Made by a program: the position numbers and the translations under genes. From the NCBI RefSeq assembly GCF_002278035.1, contig NZ_CP022605.1:124001-188000 (forward strand): a DNA stretch of 64,000 bases, in the 5' to 3' direction. This document shows, in pieces, positions 1-9,285 of this stretch (positions are counted from its first letter, which is position 1; each line of letters opens with the position of its first letter). The DNA is from Ochrobactrum quorumnocens. Its GTDB lineage: Bacteria > Pseudomonadota > Alphaproteobacteria > Rhizobiales > Rhizobiaceae. A model generated the notes under the pieces. The model ran no database searches. It worked only from the letters and a program-made list of their open reading frames with translations, and was not told where the DNA came from.

Positions 1-313
1 ACGTTCGAACAACCGCGGATCATCAAACAGCATAGACGCAAGAATACTCGCCCCGTACGAATAGCTCAGTGCGTAGATTTCGCGGCCGTCATTTTGATCA
101 CGGATAGCTTGGGCAAACTCCAGCATTTTTTGGGTGCGGAAGCGTAAATCATCCATATCATAGACGCCTTTACCGGTACGGCGAAAAGAGCGGTTTGCAT
201 CAAATTTCGACACATCACCTCGGAGTACTGCGATGCTCGCGTCTGGAAGTATCTGGTCGAGCAGGTTCGTGAACTGGTGTTCATGATGTGTGGCGATAGG
301 GTTCACTCGCCAT
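1..313 (-). pseudogene. Carboxylesterase-family alpha/beta hydrolase, N-terminally damaged and cut by the window edge
   Basis: Reading leftwards from about 285, an open frame resembles the small predicted carboxylesterase / phospholipase family: a HEHQF segment (family form DEHxx after the HGTGG oxyanion loop), then FRRTGKGVYDMDDL, and a nucleophile-elbow-like LSYSYGAS where the family usually has GYSNGAN. An ATG at 313-311 begins MASEPYRHTS, which looks like the family N-terminus, but this frame stops after ten codons, and the roughly 20 residues with the HGTGG loop that should separate it from HEHQF are missing. I infer a deletion plus frameshift that removed the oxyanion hole, so the gene is probably dead. 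The 3' end lies outside the window. Family assignment is from remembered motif patterns only. Confidence 0.5.
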
Positions 314-432
314 GTATTAGAAATCTTTGGACCGGTGGCGGGCGCTGCTCTGATCTATACAACACGTGGTGTTCCTGGCGCTCCCGTACTAGGCAGTGTG
401 GACGAATTGGCTGACGTATTGATCGAAGCTTG
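287..432 (+). pseudogene. C-terminal fragment of an unidentified protein
   Basis: A plus-strand frame is open from just after a stop at 284-286 to a TGA at 430-432. Its end reads like a protein C-terminus, with GAALIYTTRGVPGAP followed by VLGSVDELADVLIEA. No start codon or ribosome site goes with it, and it overlaps the broken start of the esterase on the other strand. I do not recognise the family. It may be the tail of a gene truncated by the rearrangement that also brought in the neighbouring IS relic, or a chance open frame. Confidence 0.2.
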
Positions 433-460
433 ATTCAAAAACTGCTTTTTGGAGGCAGTT

Positions 461-1009
461 ATGAACCGATGCGATCTGAGCGAATCCGAATGGCGGGTCT
501 TGAAGGATTTGCTTCCGATTGAAGCCGTCAATCGGGGACGCGGGCGTCGCCCGGAGCAAAATTATGCATCATCAACGGCATACTTTGGAGACTTCGTTGC
601 GGTAAGCCGGGGCGGGATGTTCCACCTAAATACGGCAATTGGAATACAATCTATCGGCGGTTTCGGCGCTGGAGCGAAGCCGGGGGCTGGGTGGCCACTA
701 CAGCATCGATAGCACCACGGTTCGCACCCCTATTTCGGCAGCGGGCGGAAAAGGGGATTCATCGACGCGATCCTGGTCGCTCGAGGAGGGGCGGGTTCAA
801 CAGTAAACTTCATTGCCTGGCTGATGCCAGAGGAAGACCGCTTCCACCTAACGGTTGGCGAGACAGCAGATTGCAAGGCTTATGACACATCGATCAGCTT
901 AACCGAGCAAGCGCCACAGGCGTTTCTTCTTGATAAGGGCTATGATACGGATGCCATTCGCAATGATCTTGCCAGCCGCAATAGCGAACCCGTCATTCCA
1001 ATCAAGTAG
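461..1009 (+). pseudogene. IS5-family transposase, degraded by several frameshifts
   Basis: The ATG at 461 follows GGAGGCAGTT and starts MNRCDLSESEWRVLKDLLP, a typical IS5/IS427-type N-terminus. The frame is lost near 560; the continuation, CIINGILWRLRCGKPGRDVP and then a YGNWNTIYRRF-type segment, is in another frame. IDSTTVR (first catalytic Asp) lies in a third stretch near 710, and a final frame at 824-1009 carries TADCKAYD and LLDKGYDTDAIR (second Asp region) up to a stop at 1009. The RHRIEN/FAKLK C-terminal region with the catalytic Glu is missing. At least three frame changes mean no active enzyme. I could not define the terminal inverted repeats. Confidence 0.75.
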
Positions 1010-1324
1010 AATCCACGAATTGAAGGCACTGATAATCTTTACGCCTATCCCGAATACTGTATGTAAAATCCATTCAAAACTCCCTTTCAGAGCAGGAAAT
1101 GGCATACATTCTTGTCCATTTTGTATGCAACGCACAAAGAGACTTCACTGACAGTTGCCCATGATCGTCGCACCTTGAAGGTTGACAGCAAGCTATCGCG
1201 AGTGGTCAAAGCGAATTTTGGGATCTATTTTAGCATCTCAGAGTTAAACCCACTCGTTTGAATTTCGGTCAAGCTTGTGTGTCGCAGATGCCATCAGAGA
1301 GAATCTGAGAACAGGAGAAAATTG
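1010..1324. other. Intergenic stretch after the IS5 relic
   Basis: I find no supported gene here. It probably includes the eroded 3' part of the IS5 element and the promoter of the exported protein that starts at 1325; AGGAG, a few bases before that ATG, is its ribosome site. Confidence 0.4.
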
Positions 1325-2461
1325 ATGCGTTTGAAGGCTATTGCACTGTGCCTTATGGCAGGATTTTGTACGTCGGCTTTTGCACAGGACAGTACACATG
1401 TTTTGGAGCAGGCCTTAAAGCAAATACCGCAAAAAACACTGTCCAATGTCGAAGCAATTCAGATAGCCTTCTTGGATACACAAGCTTGGCGGGGACTGGA
1501 AAAAGCTGGACCTTCAGCAGAAGGAATGCGGAGACTGGTTCTAGCACAACCTATCCGCCCACTTGAATCGATCGGTTATGGATTAGATACCTGGTCCGAA
1601 AATGCAAAGATCTCCTTCGACGCCCTCTCTTATTTCGCAGCCTTTGGTCAGGCGCCGAGTAACGTTACATATTGGGGGCTTCAGAATGTGCAAGCCAGTC
1701 AATCTTTGATCAAGGCGCTTAAAGGCACTGATTTTACTGATGTCGACGGCGACGTTTCAGGCGTAATTGCGAACGGCGAAGCCAACAAGCTTGATTTTAC
1801 AAAAGCGAATGCTGGAAATCCTTGGCGGGGTGCTACTGGTGCAACGAGTTTCGTTTTGCCTCTCGATATTGTCCTGGTTCAAGCTTCGTCCTCTAGTGAC
1901 ATGAAAGCATTGGCTCAACCTACTCCATCGGTTGCGGACAGTAAGATCATTTTAGCTGCTCTTAATGGATTGAAGGATGCGGTTCCTGCGGGAAACGGAC
2001 AAATTGTGCAGGCTGCAATTATATCGCCCATGTTTGGTCTGGAAGGGGTTGATCCTGCAAAAATATTGCCCTCTTCAACAGATGATATTGAAACGGCAAA
2101 GCAGAATTTCAAAGACAATGTAGAAGCGAATCGCCGCGGTATTCCTCCCTATTTTGCTGGATTTATTGCGGATGTGCAAATCGACAAAGCTCCAGCTTTG
2201 GTGATTTCGCTTTCTTATGCTGATTGTTCAACAGCCGAACAGGCGGTCAAGGGGGTGGTTGCCACCTGGAAGGAAACTTTGGCTGAAACCGTAGAAGGCG
2301 ACGTTTCCGGGCATACCGTCCAGGCAGGTGAACTGTGCGCAGGCGTCGTTAGCGTTGTCGCTCCGAAAGCGGAGACTCCTGCAAACCCAATTTTGTCAAA
2401 CGTGATGAACCGCTATCTGCAACGCGACTTCACGCTCTTACAGATTGGTTCATCGCTCTGA
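1325..2461 (+). CDS. Exported protein of unknown function
   Basis: Encodes 378 residues. The ATG at 1325 is chosen over an in-frame ATG at 1277 because AGGAG precedes it at good spacing and because the protein then begins with a clean signal peptide (MRLKAIALCLMAGFCTSAFA, cleavage after AFA). The mature protein is probably periplasmic. It has no membrane segment after the signal. The N-terminal third (YGLDTWSENAKISFDALSYF) resembles a bounded globular fold; two cysteines near the C-terminus (ADCSTAEQ and GELCAGV) could form a disulfide. I do not recognise a family. It stands alone between the IS5 relic and a DUF1801 gene, so context gives no function. Confidence 0.7.
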   Translation: MRLKAIALCLMAGFCTSAFAQDSTHVLEQALKQIPQKTLSNVEAIQIAFLDTQAWRGLEKAGPSAEGMRRLVLAQPIRPLESIGYGLDTWSENAKISFDALSYFAAFGQAPSNVTYWGLQNVQASQSLIKALKGTDFTDVDGDVSGVIANGEANKLDFTKANAGNPWRGATGATSFVLPLDIVLVQASSSSDMKALAQPTPSVADSKIILAALNGLKDAVPAGNGQIVQAAIISPMFGLEGVDPAKILPSSTDDIETAKQNFKDNVEANRRGIPPYFAGFIADVQIDKAPALVISLSYADCSTAEQAVKGVVATWKETLAETVEGDVSGHTVQAGELCAGVVSVVAPKAETPANPILSNVMNRYLQRDFTLLQIGSSL

Positions 2462-2576
2462 TCCGAGCTTGCAATTTTCATATTCCGTTGCAGCCGCTCC
2501 CTTCTTGTGAGAGGGTGGTTGCGAATTGCGTGCGAGAGGGTAAAATCAAACGATAAGATAAGAGAGGACCTGGTCA

Positions 2577-3017
2577 TTGGCAAGAAAAGCTAGTTCTCGC
2601 GAAACAGCTTATGACAAGCCGGTTCTTCTCAGTGGGGGAAATCCGCAAATACCAAAGGCCGACGGCAACGACCCCGTTCAGGCTTATATCGCAGCGATGC
2701 CCGGTTGGAAGCGAGACGTCGGTCAGAAGCTGGACGCTATCATCGAGCGTTTGGTGCCGCATGTTTCGAAAAAGGTGCGGTGGAACACACCATTTTATGG
2801 AGTGGGTGACGGCACATCATTTACTGCGTTCCACTGCATGACGAAATACATCAAAGTCACTTTTTTCAAAGGTACAGACCTTCAACCCGTACCGTCAGAA
2901 CCGTCAAAGCACGCCTGTGTGCGATACTTTCATATATTTGAACCCGGAGACTTTGACGAAGTGCTGTTCGTAGACTGGATCAAGCAAGCCAGCGACTTGC
3001 CCGGCGAGAAAATCTAA
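2577..3017 (+). CDS. DUF1801 domain protein
   Basis: Encodes 146 residues. The start is a TTG at 2577, preceded by AGAGAGG; no ATG lies near. The core (VQAYIAAMPGWKRDVGQKLD, then VRWNTPFYGV and a later YIKVTFFKG strand) matches my memory of the DUF1801/YdhG-like fold, small single-domain cytoplasmic proteins distantly related to frataxin-like folds, with no assigned reaction. Length is normal for the family. It has its own promoter gap of about 115 bases and no operon partner; a long gene-poor region follows. Confidence 0.75.
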   Translation: MARKASSRETAYDKPVLLSGGNPQIPKADGNDPVQAYIAAMPGWKRDVGQKLDAIIERLVPHVSKKVRWNTPFYGVGDGTSFTAFHCMTKYIKVTFFKGTDLQPVPSEPSKHACVRYFHIFEPGDFDEVLFVDWIKQASDLPGEKI

Positions 3018-4197
3018 CGTCGCTTAAACGCTTTTGCCTGACACGACTTTGATACTCGCTCAACCATATCTGGTCAATTATTGCCTAGTAGGCATTAAGT
3101 TCATTATTCCGCATTGATCTGTTCTTGCATCAATTGTCACGAATAAGGGGCGTATATGTATAAGTGTACGCTATCAATTGGGAAACTATGTGCGGTTTTA
3201 AAATTATATAATCGAAAAAATTTAACTAGTATTCTCGAAAAACGTAACAATTAATGTCTATTTATTCGATGAATTTTTAGTTCAAATGATCTAAATTATA
3301 TAGTTATTATGATAGGCACATAAAGGTACTTAAGTTTTGTTCCCAATAAATTGAGCCATGCCGCCAACCTTTCGATCCCTGGCTTGTCATTGATCCTCTC
3401 AGGTTGCGATGGGCGCGAAGCAAAGCCGGTAGCCGCAACGCATCCAACCGGCTGCGCGTTTGGATTGCGCAGGAATTTCACATGAATTTTCGGCAAACGA
3501 ACACCATATATTGGCGACTTTGAAAGAGCGTTCGCAACCTCAGAGCAAGAGTATCATTCTGGGAGCAACCGGAGCTATTTTGTTCTTTCCGGCGCTCTTT
3601 TTCATGGATCTGAAATCGCCCGAGAAAACAGTACAGTAGCTGAGAATGTAACTGTCTGAATAAGATTGTTCATCAGTGCACCCAGTTTGATGTGCGGCTC
3701 TGTTGGCTGACAGCAAGGATCAATCCGAACCACTCCAACACCGGTAAAGACTGGTGTACTGCATTTTTTCAAGATCTTTGGTCCAATGATATTCCACTCG
3801 TCCGTTCTGCGGGTTGACGTGCCAGATTGCTGTTAACTGAGATGCCTTGGAAACGGCTCTGTTGTTGACAGCATCTGATTCTGACGGATTTCTATGTATG
3901 TTTGGCTGGGAAAAATGGCTCTCCGAAGGGCGAAACACATGCGCGTGCCAAAGCGCGCACCAAAATTGGCGATAGCTGCAATATTCATCTCTTACCTCAT
4001 GACGCGCCACTGCAGGCGTGCGGGTAAGAGCGAGAGATCAGCTCTTGCCAGACAACCCCAGCGGGGACCGCTTCCACCTACTGTCGCTGGGCATTGTGGT
4101 TTCCTGTGTTAAAGAGCCAAACTCTATAGCTCCGACAAAAGCGTCATTACCAGATGACGTTACAATGAGCCGAGAAAATGCATGCCTTTTGCAAGGC
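3018..4197. other. Gene-poor, partly AT-rich gap with gene fragments
   Basis: No complete gene is supported. Bases 3130-3330 are markedly AT-rich. A plus-strand frame ending at 3639 carries GATGAILFFPALFFMDLKSP, which resembles the glycine-rich membrane end of small conserved Rhizobiales proteins and is probably a C-terminal remnant. On the minus strand, a frame ending at 3720 includes SQLTAIWHVNPQNGRVEYHW; it could be the end of a small hypothetical protein, but no convincing start exists. The region looks like eroded accessory DNA. Confidence 0.4.
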
Positions 4198-4245
4198 GCA
4201 TTTCGGTATAAGCGATATACCAAGGTATAAAATGCCGATTTTTTT
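4198..4245 (+). terminator. Nested hairpin followed by a T-run
   Basis: GCATTT (4198) pairs with AAATGC (4230-4235), and inside it GGTATA (4205) pairs with TATACC (4216); TTTTTTT follows after CGA. This has the form of an intrinsic terminator or a nested operator. No intact gene lies just upstream, so it may be a leftover of a lost gene. Confidence 0.35.
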
Positions 4246-4341
4246 GTGTGCTGTTTCAATATAATTATGTGGTCAGAGCTGGGCAAATGATTTGCAATAT
4301 TAGGTTTGGCGCCAATCACTCATCAGTTACGTCACCTGTGA

Positions 4342-4562
4342 CGCAATCAGCTTTGCCATTGGCTTGGAGCCATCCTAACAGGTTTAGGTATTGGAGCTCT
4401 TTTTCCAATAGGGTTGATCCTGGCTAAGGATCAGGAAAAACGGCGAATGAATCGAGCGCCATCGCGGACTTCGTTCAAGGCGGCGGATATATCGTTGCAG
4501 CAACACTTTCATTTGCCACATGGGTTCTGCGCGAAAATCTGGCAGATCTTTCGCCTGTCTGA
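4342..4562 (+). pseudogene. Relic of a CynX/NimT-type MFS transporter (C-terminal part)
   Basis: Bases 4351-4437 encode LGAILTGLGIGALFPIGLIL, then AKDQEK; the continuation (SSAIADFVQGGGYIVAATL, then VLRENLADLSPV and stop) is in another frame, so one frameshift sits near 4438. The GLGIGALFPIGLIL segment and the FVQGGGY motif are what I remember of transmembrane segments 10-12 in cyanate/nitroimidazole-type MFS permeases. Only the last quarter is present and nothing upstream codes. It ends about 100 bases before the tauR stop codon. Confidence 0.55.
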
Positions 4563-4664
4563 TGCCCTTCTTCCTCTTCATCCGCATTCAGCCGGATCGG
4601 AGAGCGTCCTTCATGTTAGATACGAACTACCTCAAAGAATTGAGGTGAGCCAAGCTCTTCCTTG

Positions 4665-6158
4665 TCAACTGTCGCCTCGAAAGTGAACATCGATCGCGGC
4701 TTTAACACGGGCCACCCCCACAGATATATTACTGCTTGGTATAGAAGAATATCCCATACGGAAAAAGCGACATGCGGCTTCATTGCGTGGAAAAAAGGGG
4801 GAGCCGGATTCTATGAGTACCCCGTGTTGCCGCAACTCTCGCACCAGCCGATCCGCGTCCAGCCCCTTCGGTCCTTCCATCCAGAACGAAGTGCCGCCAA
4901 AAGATGAGGATCCTGCTACCACAAGACCTTGTTTCTCGAGATTCTCGGCCATCAACACATGCCGTTTGTGATACTCGGTACGCATGCGATGCAATACGGC
5001 GTCGTAATGCCCGAGGGCAAGGAAGTATGCGGCGGTGCGTTGGAGATGCCCCGGCGGATGTCGTAACATCAGCGAGCGCAGAGCACGCGCTTGACGAATA
5101 AAGGGTGCAGGTGCAACGAGATAGCCGAGGCGCAAGCCGGGAAAGAGTGATTTCGAGAAACTGCCTATGTAGAGCACTCGGCCTGCCGTATCGAAAGATT
5201 TGAGGGCCGGGGAGGGTGGCGCAAGAAAGCTGATCTCGAATTCATAATCGTCTTCAACAATGACGAAATCCTTTTCCGCAGCCGCTTGAAGGAGCTTCAT
5301 ACGGCGGTCGATTGGCATCGTTGCGCCTGTCGGAGAGTGGTGACTGGGGGTGACGAAGACGGCGTCTGTTGCTGGCGGCAGATTGTCCGGGGGCAAGCCT
5401 TCGGAATCGACATTGATGGTGGTAACATCCGCACCACTTAATAGAAGTGAAGCGCTAATATCGGGGTGACAAGGGTTCTCGCAAACGGCGGTTGTGCCGT
5501 TGCCAAGTATCAGCCGCGTCACTATCCACAAGGCATTTTGTGCACCGACCGTTACAAGGATCTCGTCAGGATTGGCGTGGATACCGCGTCGAGGGAGGGT
5601 GCGCGAACAAATATAATTGACAAGTTGCACATCGTCAGCAGCCGCAAAATCACTTGCCATCGAGATAAAGTCTTCGCGCGCCAGTGCGCGCCGGTTGCAA
5701 TCGCGCCATGCGTTGAGATCGAAGAGAGTCGGGTCCATCTGGCCATAGAGAAACGGATAGGGATAGCGTCTCCAGTCGAGCGGCTTTTCAACCTGGCGCA
5801 CTACACTGAAATCGAGCGCAACCTTGCGGGACCAGTCGACTTCTGAAGCTTGAGAGGGCAATTGATCGGTTACAAGTGCTCGGCCCGGCGGATTGCGTGC
5901 GATGCGATACGAGCTTCGATCAACCGCTTCCATATAACCTTGAGAGACCAGTTCTTGATAAGCAAGTGTAACGGTAATGCGCGAAATGTTCAGATAGATG
6001 GCAAGTCGACGTGTAGAAGGCAGTTGTGCGCCGGGCACGATGCGTCCGGCGAGAACCGCCGAGACAACTGTTTCTCGCAGCTGAGCTTGAAGCCCCAAAC
6101 CGCTTTCGCGGTCGATGAAGAAGATTGTCTCGGAGACATGAGTTTGCACGAGGTCCAT
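4665..6158 (-). CDS. tauR: MocR/GntR-family transcription regulator TauR
   Basis: Encodes 497 residues, the usual MocR length. Residues about 20-90 form a GntR winged helix (AGRIVPGAQLPSTRRLA), and the rest is a class-I aminotransferase fold: SFSKSLFPGLRLGY carries the pyridoxal-phosphate lysine (K336), VEDDYEFE the cofactor Asp/Tyr region and TPSHHSPTG the substrate-loop region. TauR proteins activate taurine genes in related bacteria. It is divergent from tauA, and the 218-base gap between them holds two CTGGA-type direct repeats. The ligand-binding fold appears intact. Placement beside the whole taurine pathway makes the name likely; other MocR regulators have the same domains. Confidence 0.85.
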   Translation of the reverse strand: MDLVQTHVSETIFFIDRESGLGLQAQLRETVVSAVLAGRIVPGAQLPSTRRLAIYLNISRITVTLAYQELVSQGYMEAVDRSSYRIARNPPGRALVTDQLPSQASEVDWSRKVALDFSVVRQVEKPLDWRRYPYPFLYGQMDPTLFDLNAWRDCNRRALAREDFISMASDFAAADDVQLVNYICSRTLPRRGIHANPDEILVTVGAQNALWIVTRLILGNGTTAVCENPCHPDISASLLLSGADVTTINVDSEGLPPDNLPPATDAVFVTPSHHSPTGATMPIDRRMKLLQAAAEKDFVIVEDDYEFEISFLAPPSPALKSFDTAGRVLYIGSFSKSLFPGLRLGYLVAPAPFIRQARALRSLMLRHPPGHLQRTAAYFLALGHYDAVLHRMRTEYHKRHVLMAENLEKQGLVVAGSSSFGGTSFWMEGPKGLDADRLVRELRQHGVLIESGSPFFPRNEAACRFFRMGYSSIPSSNISVGVARVKAAIDVHFRGDS

Positions 6159-6266
6159 CCTTCAGAGCGGTTCCAGTTAGGGCTGAACCGTTGCAACCGC
6201 TCTATCTATTTGTTTAGCCATTAGCCGGAGCAAAACAGCTTCGCGCTTTCGGCTCAATTGCTTAAT

Positions 6267-6298
6267 CTGGACTTATTCAACTTCCAATCTGGATATAA
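6267..6298 (+). promoter_or_regulatory. Probable TauR operator: two direct repeats
   Basis: CTGGACTTAT (6267-6276) and CTGGATATAA (6289-6298) are direct repeats 22 bases apart, about two helical turns, in the tauR-tauA divergent promoter. From memory, TauR of Rhodobacter binds paired CTGGACYTAA repeats; the first copy fits closely and the second differs at two or three positions. Confidence 0.65.
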
Positions 6299-6376
6299 CG
6301 CAAGCGGGAATACACTGCTTATCTCTATAAGCACAAGACCGGCAAAGCCGGCGGGGAACATCAAATGGAGGTTAGC

Positions 6377-7393
6377 ATGCTTTTCAGGACTATTAAGAGC
6401 CTGGCGGCCACGGCGAGTATTGTCGCGGGCGCTTTGGCATCGAATGCGGCATATGCTGAAACTCGACTGGTCGTCGGTTATCAACAGATTGTGGGCCCAT
6501 TCATCGCCGCGATCGCCGACGGCCGCTTTGACGCCGCAGCTAAAGAAGCGGGCTACGCCATAGATTGGCGTCAGTTCAGCTCCGCTGGCGATATTACAAC
6601 AGCACTCGCCTCCGGCGATGTTCCGATCGGTGTGATCGGTTCTACCGGCACAGCATCGGCGGCGACGCGCGGTGTCGAGTTGCAGCTCTTCTGGGTTCTC
6701 GACAATATCGGGAAATCTGAAGCACTCGTTGCCCGCGATGGGTCAGGTATTGAGACACCTGCTGATCTCAAGGGTAAAAAAGTGGCGGTGCCATTTGTTT
6801 CCACTTCACATTTCCACTTGCTTGTGGGTTTGAATCAGGTGTGGAAGGTCGACCCGAAAGAAGTCGAGATCCTGAACTTGAAACCGCCGCAGATCGTTGC
6901 TGCCTGGCAGCGGGGCGATATTGATGCGGCTTATGTCTGGCCGCCAGCGCTCTCGGTGATCCAGAAAACTGGAAAGACAATTTCCGACTCCGAAGTCATT
7001 GGTGCGGCCAGTGTGCCCACATTCGACGGTCTTGTGGTCGATAAGAAATGGGCAGAACAAAACACCAAATTCATGGAGGCATTTACTAAAGTGCTGGCCC
7101 AGTCTTATGCCGATTATAATGCCGACAAGGCAGCTTGGACGGAGGATTCCGCGCCGGTAAAGGGCATTGTAAAGCTTATCGGTGGCGATGGAGCGAGCAC
7201 AGTTGAGGCACTCGGACTCCTTTCCTTCCCTAATGCGGATGAACAGGCGTCGGACACCTGGCTTGGTGGTGGAGCAGTGCGCGCACTCAATGAAAGCGCT
7301 AAGTTCTTGGCAGAACAGAAGCAGATAAGCAAAGCGCTCGACGATTACTCGCCCTTTGTTAATGCTGATTTTGCTAAAACTGCCGCTAAATAG
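6377..7393 (+). CDS. tauA: Taurine ABC transporter, periplasmic binding protein
   Basis: Encodes 338 residues. GGAGG at 6367-6371 sets the ATG at 6377 rather than the upstream in-frame ATG at 6365. A signal peptide (about 27 residues, ending ASNAAYA) precedes the mature ETRLVVGYQQ. The sequence follows the TauA/SsuA fold: VGYQQIVGPF at the start of lobe 1, IGSTGTASAATRGVEL around the sulfonate pocket, and KKVAVPFVSTSHFHLL. It captures taurine for TauBC. A hairpin lies between it and tauB, as often seen behind binding-protein genes. First gene of the taurine operon, probably activated by TauR. Confidence 0.9.
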   Translation: MLFRTIKSLAATASIVAGALASNAAYAETRLVVGYQQIVGPFIAAIADGRFDAAAKEAGYAIDWRQFSSAGDITTALASGDVPIGVIGSTGTASAATRGVELQLFWVLDNIGKSEALVARDGSGIETPADLKGKKVAVPFVSTSHFHLLVGLNQVWKVDPKEVEILNLKPPQIVAAWQRGDIDAAYVWPPALSVIQKTGKTISDSEVIGAASVPTFDGLVVDKKWAEQNTKFMEAFTKVLAQSYADYNADKAAWTEDSAPVKGIVKLIGGDGASTVEALGLLSFPNADEQASDTWLGGGAVRALNESAKFLAEQKQISKALDDYSPFVNADFAKTAAK

Positions 7394-7409
7394 CGCCTCA
7401 GCTAATCTC

Positions 7410-7436
7410 GCATCGGCCGTCTTAACTGGCCGGTGC
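7410..7436 (+). terminator. Hairpin between tauA and tauB
   Basis: GCATCGGCC (7410-7418) pairs with GGCCGGTGC (7428-7436) with one G-T pair. No T-run follows. It is more likely an mRNA-stabilising or attenuating stem that raises tauA over tauBC than a full terminator. Confidence 0.45.
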
Positions 7437-7544
7437 CCTCTTCATCCGTATAGAGCAATTCAAGTGAGCATGAATGAATGTTTGCGTTTGGGGTTGCGTG
7501 AAACTCTATACTGCCCTTGACCAAGGTGCAGGGAGGCATATCGT

Positions 7545-8357
7545 ATGGAAACGCTTAGTGTCAGAAATATCGGTCTAACCTACCCGGGGCTTTACTCGGA
7601 TCAGGCGATAATCGCCCTCAAGGGAGTGAACCTTACTATTAACAGTGGCGACTTTGTCGTGGCACTCGGAGCATCGGGTTGCGGAAAGACAACACTTCTC
7701 AATCTCATGGCGGGCTTCATGGCGCCTTCAGAAGGTGACATTTCGCTTGGTAATCATCGCGTCAATGGGCCAAGTGCCGAACGTGGGGTTGTCTTTCAAA
7801 AGCATGCGCTTCTGCCTTGGCTCAATGTTATGGAAAATACCGAATTTGGTTTGAAGCTACGCGGCGTCGACAAGGCTACACGTCGGGAGCTGGCCACCAA
7901 AAACCTCGCTCTGGTGGGGTTGCAGGATTTCCATAACCACATGATTTACCATCTTTCGGGCGGAATGCAGCAACGCGTGGGAATCGCGCGAGCGCTGACA
8001 TGCGACCCCGCCATGCTGTTGATGGACGAGCCAATGGCAGCACTTGATGCGCTGACGCGCGAAACTATTCAGGAGCTGTTGCTCAAAGTTTGGCAGCTGA
8101 CCAATAAGATGTTCTTCTTTATCACGCACAGCGTGGAGGAGGCACTGTTTTTGGGTTCCCGACTGATCGTCATGTCACCGCGTCCGGGCCGCATCACCCA
8201 TACCTACGATCTTGATTTCAACCGTCGCTTTCTCGAGGAAGGCAACGCTCGCGCTATCAAGTCCAGCCCCGATTTCATCCGTATGCGCGAGGAAGTTCTG
8301 GGTATTATTTATGGTGACGAGCGAGCGTCTGCCGATCGGGAGGTGGCACATGCTTGA
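7545..8357 (+). CDS. tauB: Taurine ABC transporter, ATPase
   Basis: Encodes 270 residues of a nitrate/sulfonate/taurine-type ABC ATPase. Walker A GASGCGKTT is at residues 42-50, the signature LSGGMQQR at 137-144, Walker B LLMDEP at 158-163, and the switch histidine follows in FFITHSVEEA. AGGGAGG precedes the ATG. The stop overlaps the tauC start by 8 bases, which points to translational coupling. It powers taurine import with TauC in the inner membrane. Confidence 0.9.
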   Translation: METLSVRNIGLTYPGLYSDQAIIALKGVNLTINSGDFVVALGASGCGKTTLLNLMAGFMAPSEGDISLGNHRVNGPSAERGVVFQKHALLPWLNVMENTEFGLKLRGVDKATRRELATKNLALVGLQDFHNHMIYHLSGGMQQRVGIARALTCDPAMLLMDEPMAALDALTRETIQELLLKVWQLTNKMFFFITHSVEEALFLGSRLIVMSPRPGRITHTYDLDFNRRFLEEGNARAIKSSPDFIRMREEVLGIIYGDERASADREVAHA

Positions 8358-9186
8358 CCGTGTAACCCGCTCCCCATCCACCAAGCCCGTCAAGGCAGGT
8401 AAGATCTTTGGCGCTCCTGGTGACGGTGCCAGTGGCATGATCAGCCTTGCGACAGCCAGTTTCCTTATCGCGCTATGGTTCCTCGTTACCGAAACTGGCT
8501 GGATCAAACCGCTCTTCCTGCCTTCACCTCTTGCGGTATGGGACAAGTTCATTCTGGCACTAACGGAAGGAGTCTCGAACTCGACTCTTTGGCAGCACAC
8601 GCTGGCGAGCATAGGTCGCGTATTTGGTGCCTTTGCGTTGGCACTCGTCACGGCGGTGCCCATTGGTGTTCTCATGGGCGTTAATCGGGTCGTCCGGGGC
8701 CTGTTTGATCCGATCATAGAATTCTATCGGCCGTTACCACCGCTCGCATATCTGCCACTTGTCATCATTTGGCTCGGCATTGGTGAATTTCCCAAGGTAT
8801 TCCTGATCTATCTGGCGATCTTTGCGCCCATGGCAATCGCGGCAAGAGCTGGTGTGCGATCAGTCTCTATAGAGCAGATACATGCGGCTTATGCGATGGG
8901 TGCCACCCGTTGGCAGGTCATCAGCCAGGTGATCATGAAAGCGGCTCTCCCCGAAATCTTCACCGGCATGCGCATCGGTATAGGTGTTGGGTGGACCACC
9001 CTGGTCGCGGCTGAAATGGTCGCGGCGAACAGAGGCCTCGGCTTCATGGTTCTGAATGCGGCTGAAAATCTTGAAAGCGATACCGTGATCATGGGTATCT
9101 TCATCATCGGTATCTTCGCTTTCGCCTTCGACCTTTTGATCCGATACCTCGAAAAAGTACTGATCCCTTGGAAGGGGCGTATCTAA
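8350..9186 (+). CDS. tauC: Taurine ABC transporter, permease
   Basis: Encodes 278 residues. The start is the ATG at 8350, inside the end of tauB; GAGGTGG lies just before it, and the earlier in-frame ATG at 8212 would run deep inside tauB. It has about six membrane segments, starting near residue 30 (MISLATASFLIALWFLV), and the coupling EAA-like loop AMGATRWQVISQVIMKAALP. This is the SsuC/TauC type of inner-membrane permease. Its length is normal for the family. Confidence 0.9.
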   Translation: MLDRVTRSPSTKPVKAGKIFGAPGDGASGMISLATASFLIALWFLVTETGWIKPLFLPSPLAVWDKFILALTEGVSNSTLWQHTLASIGRVFGAFALALVTAVPIGVLMGVNRVVRGLFDPIIEFYRPLPPLAYLPLVIIWLGIGEFPKVFLIYLAIFAPMAIAARAGVRSVSIEQIHAAYAMGATRWQVISQVIMKAALPEIFTGMRIGIGVGWTTLVAAEMVAANRGLGFMVLNAAENLESDTVIMGIFIIGIFAFAFDLLIRYLEKVLIPWKGRI

Positions 9187-9285
9187 GCCCCACCACTTCT
9201 TTCGATCTTGGCCATCGCAGCCCATGCAGGGCGGTCTTACTGCCCCGGCGGAGCTATGCCTTCTGACATACCAAAGGATATAACG

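Noticed and set aside
3894..4319. Several open frames of 70-93 codons in the gap before the CynX relic
   Set aside because: Overlapping frames on both strands with no ribosome site, no consistent composition and no motif.
8175..8717. 180-codon minus-strand frame across tauB and tauC
   Set aside because: Antisense to two real genes with normal motifs and coupled translation.
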